A DNA stretch of 64,000 nucleotides from Azohydromonas australica DSM 1124 (GTDB taxonomy: Bacteria > Pseudomonadota > Gammaproteobacteria > Burkholderiales > Burkholderiaceae_C), in contig NZ_AUMO01000023.1 in assembly GCF_000430725.1 (NCBI RefSeq), positions 86,244 to 150,243 of the forward strand. Reading direction: 5' to 3'. The notes under the pieces were generated by a model that was given only the letters and a program-made list of their open reading frames with translations, did no database searches and was not told the origin of the DNA. The first letter of the stretch is position 1. Each line of letters opens with the position of its first letter. Shown here in pieces: positions 1-9,846 of this stretch. The position numbers and the translations under genes are program-made.

Positions 1-714
1 GACGAGGACCGCTTCTCCGCGCGGCTGCGCGCGGGCCGCACGCAGGACCGCAACCGGCTGGAGCGCACCTACTACGTGGAAGCGCAGCACGCGCGCGTGG
101 ACTCGCCGCTGGGCCGCAGCGAGGCGCAGTCGCTCACCGGCAATGCCGACTGGACCTGGCGCAACGTGGACAGCCGGCTGCTGCCCACGCGCGGCCAGGC
201 CGTGATCCTGCAGACCGCCCTGGGCTACGCCCGCGCCAACCAGGCCGACAGCGGCCCCTTCGGGCGCCTGTACACGCGGCTGCTGGCCTTCCGCCCCTTC
301 GGCGACGGCTGGAACGCGCGGCTGCGGGTGGACCTGGGGCAGGTGTTCGCGCGCACCGGCGTCGGCGTGCCGGACCCGCTGCTGTTCCGCGCCGGCGGCG
401 AGGAGTCGGTGCGCGGCTACGCCTACCGCGGCCTGGGCCCGGTGGTCAACGGCGTGGTCACCAGCGGGCGCTCGCTGTTCACGGCCAGCGCCGAGGTGGC
501 GCACCCGATCTCGCGCAAGCTGCCGGCGCTGTGGGGCGCCGCCTTCATCGACGCGGGCAACGCCGCGGACCGCTTCTCCGAGCTGAACCCGGCCGTGGGC
601 GTGGGCGTGGGCCTGCACTACCGCAGCCCGGTCGGGCCGCTGCGGGTGGACCTGGCCTACGGCGTGGACGACGCGCGGTTTCGACTGCACGTGACGGCAG
701 GGGTGAGCTTCTGA
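1..714 (+). CDS. tamA: TamA-type outer-membrane protein, C-terminal part
   Basis: The reading frame is open from the first base, so the start lies outside the window; 237 residues remain. They read as the end of an Omp85-family beta barrel, with alternating aromatic/polar strands, a GGEESVRGY segment typical of the Omp85 L6 region (about residue 130), and a terminal Phe (VTAGVSF), as usual for outer-membrane insertion. TamA forms the outer-membrane half of the translocation and assembly module. The next gene, 14 bases downstream, is tamB, the classical partner, which strongly supports TamA over a generic BamA/FhaC homologue. The POTRA domains would be in the missing part. Confidence 0.88.
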   Translation, partial: DEDRFSARLRAGRTQDRNRLERTYYVEAQHARVDSPLGRSEAQSLTGNADWTWRNVDSRLLPTRGQAVILQTALGYARANQADSGPFGRLYTRLLAFRPFGDGWNARLRVDLGQVFARTGVGVPDPLLFRAGGEESVRGYAYRGLGPVVNGVVTSGRSLFTASAEVAHPISRKLPALWGAAFIDAGNAADRFSELNPAVGVGVGLHYRSPVGPLRVDLAYGVDDARFRLHVTAGVSF

Positions 715-728
715 ATCGGTCCTGAGCC

Positions 729-3700
729 ATGGCAGTTCTGAATCCCCCCACCACGACCGCCGCCCAACCCCCGCCACCGCGGCGTCCGCACCGGCTGCGC
801 CGCGCGTTGCTGGCGCTGGCCGTCCTGCTGCTCCTGCTGGTCCTGGCGCTCGCCTCGGTCCTGTGGTGGAGCTTGCGCACCGAGCGCGGCACCGCCTGGG
901 CGCTGCAGCGGCTGCCGGGCGTGACAGTGACGCACCCGCGCGGCTCGCTGCTGGGCGACTTCGGCGCCGAGGCCGTCACGGTGCGCTGGGGCACCGGCGG
1001 TGAAACCCGGCTGGTGGACGTGGCTTGGACCGACCTGCGCGTGGGCCGCCTGCACCTGGGCAGCCCCTACGCGCGGCTGGCCTTCGACACGCTCAGCGTC
1101 CGCCATGCCTTCCTCACGCTGCCCGAGGCGCAGGCGTCACAGGAGCCCAAGTCGCCCCCGCCGCCGCAGATGCGGCTGCCGGTGGCGCTGGACGTGGGCG
1201 CGCTGCGCATCGGCGAATTCCACGCTGCGGCCCTGGCCGGGGAGCCGCTGCGCGACGTGCAAGCCTCGCTGCACATCGGCGAACAGGGCGGGCGCCAGCA
1301 CCGCGTCGAGGATTTGTCCCTCACTCGCGGCGCACTGCGGGCAAAGGGACGGCTGCAACTCGGCGCCGACGCCCCCATGCCGCTGCAGGGCTTCTTCACG
1401 CTGGCGCAGCCCGCCCGCGGCGGCCTGCCGCCCTGGGGCGCCGCGCTGCAGTTGGGCGGCCCGCTGGAGCAGCTTTCGGCCGACGCGGCGCTGCAGGTGC
1501 GCACCGAACCGCCGCAAATGCTGCTTGCCACGGCGACGCTGGCGCCCTTCGCCGCCTTCCCGCTGACGCGACTGCAGGCACAGGTGCAGGCACTGGACCT
1601 GTCGTTGCTGGCCGCCGGCGCGCCGCGCACGGCGCTCAGCGGCCAGGCCGTGGTCCAGCCCAGCCCCCAGAACCAGCTCCAGGCCCGGGTGGGGCTGGAC
1701 AACGCCGTGCCCGGCCCGTGGAACACCGCGCACGTGCCGCTGCGCGAGTTGCGGCTGGCGGCCCTGGTGGACCCGAACGACCTGGGCCGCCTGCAGCTCA
1801 ACGACGTGCAGGCGCTGCTGGGCAGCGCCGACGCGCCAGCCGGGCGCGTCCTGGGCCAGGGCCGCACCGAAGGCGACGGCTGGACGCTGCAGGCCACGCT
1901 GGAAGACGTGCGCCCGGCGCGGCTGGACACACGCGCGCCGGCGATGACGCTGGGCGGGCGGCTGGACGCCACCGGCCGGGGTTTCTTCAGCACCGCGGCC
2001 CCGGCGACCGCCGCGTCGGCACCCGCGCCGGCAGCCTCCGCAGCCAGCGCCCCCGCGGCCGCGAACACCGCGCGCGCCATCGAGCTGAGCGGCAACCTGG
2101 CCGGCACGCTGGAGGCGCCGGGCGGCACGCAGCCCCTGAAGCTCCAGCTCGACGCCAGCTGGCAAGCGCAGGCAGCCGCGACGCTGGTGGAGCTGCGCCG
2201 GCTGGAAGGCAGCGCGGGCGACGCACGCCTGTCCGCCCAGGGCCGGCTGCGCCAGCCCGGCGCCGGCGCTTCCTGGCAGGTGGACAGCCGCGCCCGGGTG
2301 GACGAGCTGGATCTGCGCCCCTGGCTGCCCACCACCCTGGACAGCCCGCTGCGCCACCGCCCCAGCCGGCTTGCCGCGCGCATCGAAGCCGCGCTGACGC
2401 TGCCCGGCGCCGGCCCTTCGGGCGACCTGCTTGCCTGGCTAGCCGCGCTGCAGGGACGGGCCACGGCAAGCGTGCCGCCCAGCCAGCTCGCCGAGCTGCC
2501 GCTGCAGGGCGAAACCACCCTGCGCGGTACGCCGTCGGGGCTGCAGGTGACGCTGAACGCGGACGTTGCCGGCAACACCGCCCGCGCCCAGGGCCTGCTC
2601 GGCCGCAACCCGGGCGCGGACCACTGGCAGGCCACGCTGGACGCGCCGGCGTTGCAGCGCTTGGCGCCGCTGGCCGAGCTGCTGCCGGCACCCACGCCGG
2701 CCAAGGCTTCAGGCCAGGGCCGGGCGGCGTCCCAAGGCAGCCCGCGCACGGCCGCCGCGCCCGCCCGTACCCTGACGACGGCCGGCGCGCTGCGCGCCGA
2801 GCTCTCCGTGGACGGCCGCTGGCCCGCGCTGCGCACCCAGGGCCAAGCCAGCGCTGACAACGTGGCCCTGCCCACCCTGCGCCTGGGCAGCGCCCAGGCG
2901 CGCTGGCGCCTCGCGACCTCGGGCGATGCGCCGCTGGACCTGAACCTTCAATTGGCCGACCTCGCGCTGGCCGCCAGTGGGCAGTGGCAGCGCGTGCCGG
3001 CGCTGAGCCTGCGCGTGGACGGCAGCACCCGGGCGCATCGCGCCACGCTGCAAGGCGAGGTGGCGGCACAGCCGCCGCAGTGGACCGACCTGCTGCAGCC
3101 GCCGCCCGGCGCCGCCGGCGCGCGCACCCGCTTCACGCTGGAGGCCCAAGGCGCACTGCTGCACAGCGGCAGCGGCACGCTGCCCGCGACGCTGCAGGGC
3201 TGGCAAGGCCGGCTGCTGCGGCTGGACGTGCGCCGCGCCGGCGCCCGCGACGCGCTGCTGGAAATGGAGGACGTGAGACTGGAATTCCGCCTCAGCAGCG
3301 GCAACCAGCCCGCGCGGCTGGCCCTGCAGCCGGGCCGGGCCCGGGTACTGGGCGCCGGGTTGCAATGGGGCCCCGTGCGCTGGCAGGCGGGCGTCAACGG
3401 CGCGCCGGCGCAGATCGACGCCGCCGCGACGCTGGAGCCGCTGAGCGTGGCGCCGCTGCTGGCACGGCTGCAGCCCGACCTGGGCTGGCAGGGCGACCTG
3501 GAGATCGAAGGCCGCGCCGTCGTGCGCACGGCGCCGGCGCTGCAGGTGGACGTGCAGGTGCAGCGCCACCGCGGCGACTTGAGCTTGGCCGCGGGCAGCG
3601 CCCGTCGCCCCATGGGCCTGAGCGAGCTGAGCCTGCTGGTGCGCGCGCAGGGCCACACCTGGAACGCCGCCGCGGCGGTGGCCGGGCAGCAGATCGGCGT

Positions 3701-5039
3701 GCTCTCCGCCGGCGCCAGCGCCCAGACCGCGTCCGGCCAGCTCTGGCCCGGCGCCGACACACCGCTGCAGGGCAACGTGCAACTGCGCGTGGCGGACCTG
3801 GGCGTGTGGGACCCCTGGCTGCCCGTGGGCTGGCGCCTGGGCGGCAACCTGGAAGCGCGCGGCCGCGTCACGGGCAGCGTCGGCGCCCCCGTGTTCAGCG
3901 GGCGGCTGGAGGGCAACCAGCTGGCAGTGGCCAACTTCGTCGAAGGGGTGCGCGTGCGCGACGGCGTGCTGCGCGTGGCGCTGGAGGGGGAGCAGCTGCG
4001 CATCGAGCGCTTCATCGCCTACGCCGGCGACGGCAGCGTGCGGCTCGAAGGCGGCGCGCGGCTGGGCGCGGAGCCGGCCGTGGACGTGGCGGTGGTGGCG
4101 GACCACTTCCGAGCGCTGGGCCGCGTGGACCGGCGCATCGAGCTCAGCGGCCGGGCGCAGGCCCGGTTGCAGGAGCGCACGCTGTCGGTGCGCGGCGGCT
4201 TCAAGGTGGACGAGGGCCTGATCGACCTGGGCCAGAGTTCGGCACCGGCGCTGTCGGAGGACGTGGTGGTGGTGGACGACCCCACGTTAAGGGCTGCCAA
4301 GGGCACGGAGCAGCCGCAGGCGCCCCTGCGCATGAACCTGGACCTGCGCGTGGATCTGGGCAGCGACCTGCGCGTGCGCGGCAAGGGCATCAACACGCTG
4401 CTGGCGGGCGAGCTGCGCGTCACCGCGCCGCAGGACCAGATCGCGGTCACCGGCACGGTGCGCACGGTGGAAGGCGTATTCGAGGCCTACGGCACCAAGC
4501 TCGACATCACGCGCGGGCTCATCACCTTCACCGGCCCGGTGGCCAACCCGAGGCTGGACATCGAGGCCATGCGCACCGACCTGGAAGAGGTGAAGGTGGG
4601 CGTGGGCATCACCGGCTCGGCGCAGAACCCGCGCGTGGCGCTGGTGTCCACGCCGGAGCTGTCGGACATCGACAAGCTGTCCTGGCTCACTTTGGGCAAG
4701 GCCTCGACCGACCTCGCCGGCGACCAGACCGCGCTGCTGCAGCGCGCGGCGCTGGCGCTGCTGGCGGGCAACAAGGGCAGCAGCGGCCCCGGCCTGGCGC
4801 AGCGCCTGGGGTTGGACGCGCTGTCCTTCTCGCGCGGCGCCTCGGGCGGCCTGTCCGACGCGGTGGTGGGCTTCGGTAAGCAGCTTTCGGAGCGCTTCTA
4901 CGTCGGCTACCGCCAGAGCCTGGATGCCACCGGCGGTGGCTTCGACCTGGTCTACAAGATCGCCCAGCACTTCACGCTGCGGCTGCTGACGGGCGAAACC
5001 ACCGGGGTGGACCTGGTGTGGACGTGGCGGTGGGATTGA
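729..5039 (+). CDS. tamB: Translocation and assembly module protein TamB
   Basis: The 1436-residue protein has one N-terminal membrane anchor (about residues 22-48, Leu/Ala-rich after basic residues), a very long periplasmic region of repeating amphipathic beta segments, and a C-terminal TamB/DUF490 domain (about 1090-1436) ending in aromatic residues (VWTWRWD). TamB spans the periplasm and works with TamA in delivering proteins, and probably lipids, to the outer membrane. Length and architecture fit the family. An Ala/Pro stretch near residues 420-450 is a low-complexity linker. The start ATG lies 14 bases after the tamA stop, so the two are probably cotranscribed. Confidence 0.93.
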   Translation: MAVLNPPTTTAAQPPPPRRPHRLRRALLALAVLLLLLVLALASVLWWSLRTERGTAWALQRLPGVTVTHPRGSLLGDFGAEAVTVRWGTGGETRLVDVAWTDLRVGRLHLGSPYARLAFDTLSVRHAFLTLPEAQASQEPKSPPPPQMRLPVALDVGALRIGEFHAAALAGEPLRDVQASLHIGEQGGRQHRVEDLSLTRGALRAKGRLQLGADAPMPLQGFFTLAQPARGGLPPWGAALQLGGPLEQLSADAALQVRTEPPQMLLATATLAPFAAFPLTRLQAQVQALDLSLLAAGAPRTALSGQAVVQPSPQNQLQARVGLDNAVPGPWNTAHVPLRELRLAALVDPNDLGRLQLNDVQALLGSADAPAGRVLGQGRTEGDGWTLQATLEDVRPARLDTRAPAMTLGGRLDATGRGFFSTAAPATAASAPAPAASAASAPAAANTARAIELSGNLAGTLEAPGGTQPLKLQLDASWQAQAAATLVELRRLEGSAGDARLSAQGRLRQPGAGASWQVDSRARVDELDLRPWLPTTLDSPLRHRPSRLAARIEAALTLPGAGPSGDLLAWLAALQGRATASVPPSQLAELPLQGETTLRGTPSGLQVTLNADVAGNTARAQGLLGRNPGADHWQATLDAPALQRLAPLAELLPAPTPAKASGQGRAASQGSPRTAAAPARTLTTAGALRAELSVDGRWPALRTQGQASADNVALPTLRLGSAQARWRLATSGDAPLDLNLQLADLALAASGQWQRVPALSLRVDGSTRAHRATLQGEVAAQPPQWTDLLQPPPGAAGARTRFTLEAQGALLHSGSGTLPATLQGWQGRLLRLDVRRAGARDALLEMEDVRLEFRLSSGNQPARLALQPGRARVLGAGLQWGPVRWQAGVNGAPAQIDAAATLEPLSVAPLLARLQPDLGWQGDLEIEGRAVVRTAPALQVDVQVQRHRGDLSLAAGSARRPMGLSELSLLVRAQGHTWNAAAAVAGQQIGVLSAGASAQTASGQLWPGADTPLQGNVQLRVADLGVWDPWLPVGWRLGGNLEARGRVTGSVGAPVFSGRLEGNQLAVANFVEGVRVRDGVLRVALEGEQLRIERFIAYAGDGSVRLEGGARLGAEPAVDVAVVADHFRALGRVDRRIELSGRAQARLQERTLSVRGGFKVDEGLIDLGQSSAPALSEDVVVVDDPTLRAAKGTEQPQAPLRMNLDLRVDLGSDLRVRGKGINTLLAGELRVTAPQDQIAVTGTVRTVEGVFEAYGTKLDITRGLITFTGPVANPRLDIEAMRTDLEEVKVGVGITGSAQNPRVALVSTPELSDIDKLSWLTLGKASTDLAGDQTALLQRAALALLAGNKGSSGPGLAQRLGLDALSFSRGASGGLSDAVVGFGKQLSERFYVGYRQSLDATGGGFDLVYKIAQHFTLRLLTGETTGVDLVWTWRWD

Positions 5040-5059
5040 TGAGAGCTCAACGTCAATTT

Positions 5060-5285
5060 GCACTCGGCTCCACCGTTTCAGCCACCGTGCCAAGCGCAAC
5101 ACAGCTTGCTGCAACGCTACCAGCACGGCCGCTATGGCCACCGCCGTCATGAACAGCACCAAGCGCTCAACGCCGTGGAGACGGCCGGCGGATGTATGAG
5201 CCTGAAGGACACCCTGGTCACGATCACCAGCAGCATCGACAGACCCACGGACAGGTAGCGCGGGCGAGCCTCGGCCTGATGACGG
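5060..5285 (-). pseudogene. Remnant of an HPP-like membrane protein
   Basis: One minus-strand frame (about 5285-5170) encodes a hydrophobic helix followed by IHPPAVSTALS, which resembles the HPP-family signature. The continuation, a second hydrophobic helix ending ARWLKRW, is in another frame from about 5170 downward. No start codon or upstream domain is present, and a few residues seem to be missing between the two pieces. I read this as the decayed 3' end of an HPP-like integral membrane protein left between tamB and the kinase gene. The family assignment is from memory of the motif and is weak. Confidence 0.33.
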
Positions 5286-5295
5286 CGTGCACTTT

Positions 5296-7044
5296 TCAGG
5301 CGCGGGCGCCGGCGTGCTTGGACATTGCCATGGGCAGGCGTACCGTGAAGCACGAACCGGCGCCCAGCCCGTCGCTGTGCGCCGTCACGGCGCCCCCATG
5401 CATTTCCACCAGCTGCCTCACAAGCGCCAGGCCGATACCCAGGCCTGACCGGGTTGAGCGCTGCTCGCTTCCAATCTGCCAGAACATCTCGAAGACCTGG
5501 CCGACCTTGGACGCCTCCATGCCGGAACCGTTGTCAATGACGCAGGCTTTCCACGTGGGGCCTTCGCGTGAAGCCTCGATGCGAACCGCTCCACCGTCCT
5601 GCGTGTATTTGGAGGCGTTGTCCAGCAGGTTGTTGAACACCTGTGCGAGACGCAGTGGGTCACCCTGGATGCGCAGCGGCTGGTCGGGCAGCAGTACGCT
5701 CAACTGCTGGTGCTTGCGCGCATAGCTCTCGGCCACGCTTTCAACGGCGGTGCGTATGGGGTCTCGCAGGTCGATTGCCTGGAGGTCCAATGCCACCTTG
5801 CCCTGGCCGATCCGGCTGATTTCGAGCAGATCCTGGATCAGCCGCTCGATGTTGCGCAGCTGCCTGTGCGCGATGCCGATCAAACGAACGCCGTCCTCGC
5901 TCAGGCTTTCCCTCTTCTGCAGGAAGCCCAGCGCGTTCTTGACCGGAGAGATCGGGTTGCGCAGCTCGTGCGCCAGGATGGCAATGAACTCGTCCTTGCG
6001 GTGGTCGGCCTCTTCCAGCTGCCGCATGGCGCAGTTGAGCCTGTCCGCAATCGCATCGACCTCAAGCAGGCCGGATGGTGCGAGCTCTGTCGCGGCGGCC
6101 TGCTCCCTGTGGGCCAGCCGTCCGAGTTTGGCAATCGGCCGAGTGATCGAGCGGCTGACGGCCCAGGCGATGCCCATGGCCGCCGCGAGCATTGCCACGC
6201 TGGCCAAGCTCAATGCGATCAGCGAGCGGTTCAGGTCATTGCTGAGCTCGCGCAGAGGACGGCCGATCACGACGGACCAGCCCGTGTCCGGCGCGCGGCT
6301 GAAGGAAAACGCGTTGGTCGTGCCGCTGGAGACCGCCAGTTGCAGCAAGCCCTCATTGCCGTCCATGCGCAGGGGCTCGGCCGGCGTCAGAACGGCCATG
6401 TCCGGATCGTCGCGGTCGTGCACGCTGGCGATGATGGCCCCCTTCGAATCTACCAACAGAACGGCCCAGTCCGGCGGCGGGCGCTGCAGTTCGAGAACGG
6501 TCTTGAACGTGTCGAACCTGGGGGTCAACGCCAAGTTGTACTCAACCCTGCCGCCACAGGTGACCGGGACTTCGAAGCTGACCAAGCGCCCTCTGAAGCT
6601 GCCCTCATAGACGTCGGAGACCGCAGGCTGCCCGGTGGCGAAGGTGCGCTCAACGAGCTCGCGGTTCCTGCGCCGCGGCAGCGGCTCACCCGGGGGCTGG
6701 TAGAGGTTGATGAGCTGCTGTCCGTCGCGCCGCGACAGCAGCGCGTTGGTGCCCGGATACTGCTGGTTGACGAAGGTCTGCAGCTGGTCCCGAAAATCCT
6801 TCAGATCGCCCGCGCATAGGCGCCTGGACAGCGCCAGCGCGCTGAGCCCGCCCAGGGCACGCTGCACCTCCCGCTCCACGCTCAAGACCATGCTGCGCGC
6901 CAGGGACACCGTGGCGGTCTGCAAGCGTTCGCGCTCGGCCCGATAGCCGAGCCATGCGTTGCCCACGGCCAGCAGCAGCATCGGCACGATCGAACCGGCC
7001 ACCAGCAGCAGCAGTCTCGTGCGAAGCGGTCGGGGCTTGGACAT
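5296..7044 (-). CDS. Membrane sensor histidine kinase
   Basis: The protein has 582 residues. A first transmembrane helix (about 10-32) is followed by a large periplasmic sensor region (33-270, probably a double-Cache fold), a second helix (about 273-296), a HAMP-like linker (297-345), a HisKA domain with the H box AILAHELRNP (phospho-acceptor His359), and a HATPase_c domain with an N box (NNLLDNASKYT) and a glycine-rich G2 box (GLGIGLAL). There is no receiver domain and no adjacent response regulator, so it is an orphan kinase whose partner must be encoded elsewhere. The ligand is not predictable. Confidence 0.88.
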   Translation of the reverse strand: MSKPRPLRTRLLLLVAGSIVPMLLLAVGNAWLGYRAERERLQTATVSLARSMVLSVEREVQRALGGLSALALSRRLCAGDLKDFRDQLQTFVNQQYPGTNALLSRRDGQQLINLYQPPGEPLPRRRNRELVERTFATGQPAVSDVYEGSFRGRLVSFEVPVTCGGRVEYNLALTPRFDTFKTVLELQRPPPDWAVLLVDSKGAIIASVHDRDDPDMAVLTPAEPLRMDGNEGLLQLAVSSGTTNAFSFSRAPDTGWSVVIGRPLRELSNDLNRSLIALSLASVAMLAAAMGIAWAVSRSITRPIAKLGRLAHREQAAATELAPSGLLEVDAIADRLNCAMRQLEEADHRKDEFIAILAHELRNPISPVKNALGFLQKRESLSEDGVRLIGIAHRQLRNIERLIQDLLEISRIGQGKVALDLQAIDLRDPIRTAVESVAESYARKHQQLSVLLPDQPLRIQGDPLRLAQVFNNLLDNASKYTQDGGAVRIEASREGPTWKACVIDNGSGMEASKVGQVFEMFWQIGSEQRSTRSGLGIGLALVRQLVEMHGGAVTAHSDGLGAGSCFTVRLPMAMSKHAGARA

Positions 7045-7438
7045 CGGGGTGGAGCTGGAACGTCAACGAGACGGTGGGAATCGCGCGCACCAAGATCAGC
7101 GTCAGCTCGGCTTCCATCAGCGGCACGCCGTGATTACTGCGTGCACCCGGCGCCGAACATGTGTTTCGTGGACCACGATAAGCTCGCGCAGCAACGGGCA
7201 TACCGCAGCCGGGCGCAGGGCTTGCCCTTAAACAGCGCCATGAATGCCATACACCAGCCATGGCGTGCGGCTGCGGGTCGGTTCATGATGCGTCCCTCGT
7301 CATGGTTGCATGCACGGCTGCTGCACAGGTGCTGGTCGAGTCCGCAGGCGCATCCCGCACCAGGACAGTGCCCGCGACCCCCGCGCTGCGGTTTGAAGGC
7401 CTGCAGGCTCCTGCCAAGCGGCAGGGTGACGACGACGG
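7045..7438. other. Intergenic region without recognised gene
   Basis: This 394-base stretch lies between the divergent kinase and permease genes and should hold both promoters. Short open frames exist, but none has a convincing ribosome binding site or recognisable protein. I saw no tRNA-like fold and no clear operator. Confidence 0.5.
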
Positions 7439-8512
7439 ATGCACCGCATGAACGATTCTTGGCGTGATTTCGCCCGGCGCGTGCTGGTCGCAGCGGCCAT
7501 CGCAGTCTTTGTCGTTGTGCTCACCTTGCTGGCGTGGCAGGCGGTCCGCGTGCTGCTTTTGGTTTTCGCAGGTGTGCTGCTTGCCATTTTCCTGCACGGG
7601 CTGGCCCAGGGGCTGAGCCGCTACACCGGGCTGGGAGAAGGATGGGCGCTGGCCGCCGTGACGCTGGGCCTGGCAGCGCTGGCGGGCGCAGGCGCATGGC
7701 TGATTGCGCCGGACGTTGGCGACCAAATCGACCAGCTGCGCCAGCAGTTGCCCCAGGCTGCCGAGCGCCTCACGCAGCAACTCAAGCGCTGGGAATGGGG
7801 ACGCCAGATCCTGCAACAGGCCCGGGATGCGGACCAACTGCTGGGCGACAAGGACGACGTGCTGGCGCGTGCCACGGGCGTGTTTTCGGGCACGCTGGGA
7901 GCGATGGCGAACCTCTTCATCGTCCTGATCATCGGACTCTATCTGGCCGCCGAGCCGCGGCTCTACACCGAGGGCCTGGTACAGCTCACACCCCCGCGCT
8001 GGCGGCAAAAGACCGGCGATCTACTGGGTGATCTGGCGCACACGCTGCGCTGGTGGCTGATCGGCAAACTGGGCTCCATGACCGTGGTCGGCGTGCTCAC
8101 GGCGGTTGGCCTGTGGCTGCTGGACGTCCCGCTGGCACTGACACTGGGGTTGCTGGCCGCGCTGCTGACTTTCATCCCCAACATCGGTCCGATCCTGTCA
8201 GTGGTGCCGGCCTTGCTGCTGGCGCTGCTGCAAGGACCACAACACGCGCTGTATGTCGCCCTGCTCTACCTGGGCATCCAAATCGTGGAGAGCTATTTCC
8301 TGACGCCCATGCTGCAGCGGCGCACGGTGTCGTTGCCGCCCGCGCTCACCATTACCGCGCAGGTGACCATGGGCGTCTGGGTCGGCGGCATCGGCCTGGT
8401 GCTGGCCACGCCGCTCACGGCCGCGTTGCTGGTGCTGGTACGGCAGCTGTATGTCGGCACCATCCTGCAGGCCTCGTCCGGAGCCGGCAGCGACGTTGCT
8501 GGCGGATCGTGA
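7439..8512 (+). CDS. AI-2E/PerM family permease
   Basis: This is a polytopic membrane protein of 357 residues. Two N-terminal helices (about 12-60), a third at 62-85, a hydrophilic coiled segment (90-150), and a C-terminal cluster of four or five helices with the family-typical LLTFIPNIGPILSVVPA segment place it in the AI-2E transporter (PerM/YdiK/TqsA) superfamily. Members export small molecules or act as Na+/H+ antiporters; the substrate is unknown here. The second Met (position 7448) is an equally likely start because neither has a strong Shine-Dalgarno sequence. It faces the cardiolipin synthase gene convergently. Confidence 0.88.
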   Translation: MHRMNDSWRDFARRVLVAAAIAVFVVVLTLLAWQAVRVLLLVFAGVLLAIFLHGLAQGLSRYTGLGEGWALAAVTLGLAALAGAGAWLIAPDVGDQIDQLRQQLPQAAERLTQQLKRWEWGRQILQQARDADQLLGDKDDVLARATGVFSGTLGAMANLFIVLIIGLYLAAEPRLYTEGLVQLTPPRWRQKTGDLLGDLAHTLRWWLIGKLGSMTVVGVLTAVGLWLLDVPLALTLGLLAALLTFIPNIGPILSVVPALLLALLQGPQHALYVALLYLGIQIVESYFLTPMLQRRTVSLPPALTITAQVTMGVWVGGIGLVLATPLTAALLVLVRQLYVGTILQASSGAGSDVAGGS

Positions 8513-8544
8513 CCCGGATGGCGTTGGCGTAGCGGCGCCACCAT

Positions 8545-9846
8545 TCAAAGCTGCGAGCTCAACAGTGACGCCGCAAAGTCGAGCGCCTTTTCGCTGAGCG
8601 GACGCCCCCGCCACTGCTGCAGCGTGACCGCGCGGCAGTGCCGCAGGTCCTGCTTGAACACTTCCAGCTGGCGGTGCGCGAAGGCTGCGTCGTGGACGTT
8701 CATGTTGGCCTCGTCGTTGATGCTGAAGGAACGCGTGTCGAAATTGGCGGAGCCCACCGAGGACCACAGCTCGTCCACGACCAGCAGCTTGACGTGGATC
8801 ATCGTCGGCACGTATTCGCAGATTTCCACGCCCGCAGCCAGCAGCGGGCCCCAGGTGGCGCGCGAAGCCCAGCGCACCAGCGGCAGGTCGATGTGCGCGC
8901 CGGGCACGATGACCTGCACCCGCACGCCGCGGCGGCGCGCCGCCACCAGCGACTGCACCGCGACCTCGTCGGGCAGGAAATAGGGCGAGGACAGCCGAAT
9001 GGAGCGCGCCGCGGCGGTGATGGACATCAGCATCAGCAACTGCATGTCCTCGCGCCCCCCACCGGGGGCGCTGGTGAACACCTGCGCCTGGGCCTGGCCG
9101 GCGGGCTGCAGCGCGGGGAAGTAGGCGTCGCCATGCAGCATGCGGCCGGTGGCCTGCAGCCAGTTGTCGATGAACGCGGACTGCAGCTGCGCCACCACCG
9201 GCCCTTGCACCCGGTACTGGTTGTCGCGCCAGTGCTGCGCGTCCTGCGCGTCGCCGCGCCACTCGTTGCCGATGCCCGCACCGCCGATGAAGCCCACGCG
9301 GCCGTCCACCACCAGCAGCTTGCGGTGCGTGCGGTGGTTGAGATAGTCCAGGCTGTACCAGTGCGGCGAGTTGTAGCGCCGGATCTCGACGCCGGCCTCG
9401 CGCATGCGCTGCACGTGCGCGTCGTCGAGGCGCCCGCCGATCCAGTCCAGCAGCACGTGCACGCGCACGCCGCTGGCCGCGCGCTCCGACAGCGCCGCGG
9501 AGAACTCCTGCCCGATGCTGCCCGACCAGTAGATGTAGCTCTCGAAGGTGACGGAGTGACGCGCCGCGCGTATGGACTCCAGCATGGCCGGAAAGAACTC
9601 GGCGCCGTTGACCAGCGTCTCGATCCGGTTGCCGCCCAGCAGCCCGGGGCCCAGCACCGAGCCCATGGTGCGCAGGAAGGCCGCGTCGCCCACGCCGTGC
9701 AGCCGCTCTAGCCGGTCGTCCACCTGCTTGTCGCCCAGGCTCAGGTTGAGCACCAGCAGCGTCAGGATGAAGCTGGCCAGCGCCGTTAGCGCCACGGTGC
9801 GCAGGCGCTGGGCTGTCGTCACTTCACCGCGCGCTGCCGGCTGCAT
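8545..9846 (-). CDS. Cardiolipin synthase-like phospholipase D protein
   Basis: The 433-residue protein has an N-terminal hydrophobic helix (about 18-37) and two HKD phospholipase-D motifs: HRTHRKLLVVD (His174, Lys176, Asp181) and IHVKLLVVDELWSSVGSANFD in the C-terminal third. Two HKD motifs and one membrane anchor fit bacterial cardiolipin synthase, which condenses two phosphatidylglycerols at the inner membrane. The start overlaps the end of the DUF4396 gene by 23 bases, so it appears to be the last gene of the oxidase/alcohol-dehydrogenase operon. Cardiolipin is a known structural lipid of cytochrome oxidases, so the linkage may be functional; that is inference. Confidence 0.88.
   Translation of the reverse strand: MQPAARGEVTTAQRLRTVALTALASFILTLLVLNLSLGDKQVDDRLERLHGVGDAAFLRTMGSVLGPGLLGGNRIETLVNGAEFFPAMLESIRAARHSVTFESYIYWSGSIGQEFSAALSERAASGVRVHVLLDWIGGRLDDAHVQRMREAGVEIRRYNSPHWYSLDYLNHRTHRKLLVVDGRVGFIGGAGIGNEWRGDAQDAQHWRDNQYRVQGPVVAQLQSAFIDNWLQATGRMLHGDAYFPALQPAGQAQAQVFTSAPGGGREDMQLLMLMSITAAARSIRLSSPYFLPDEVAVQSLVAARRRGVRVQVIVPGAHIDLPLVRWASRATWGPLLAAGVEICEYVPTMIHVKLLVVDELWSSVGSANFDTRSFSINDEANMNVHDAAFAHRQLEVFKQDLRHCRAVTLQQWRGRPLSEKALDFAASLLSSQL

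Noticed and set aside
1067..4106. Several long minus-strand open frames opposite tamB
   Set aside because: They mirror the Ala/Leu-rich tamB codons and have Arg/Pro/His-rich, low-complexity products without ribosome sites.
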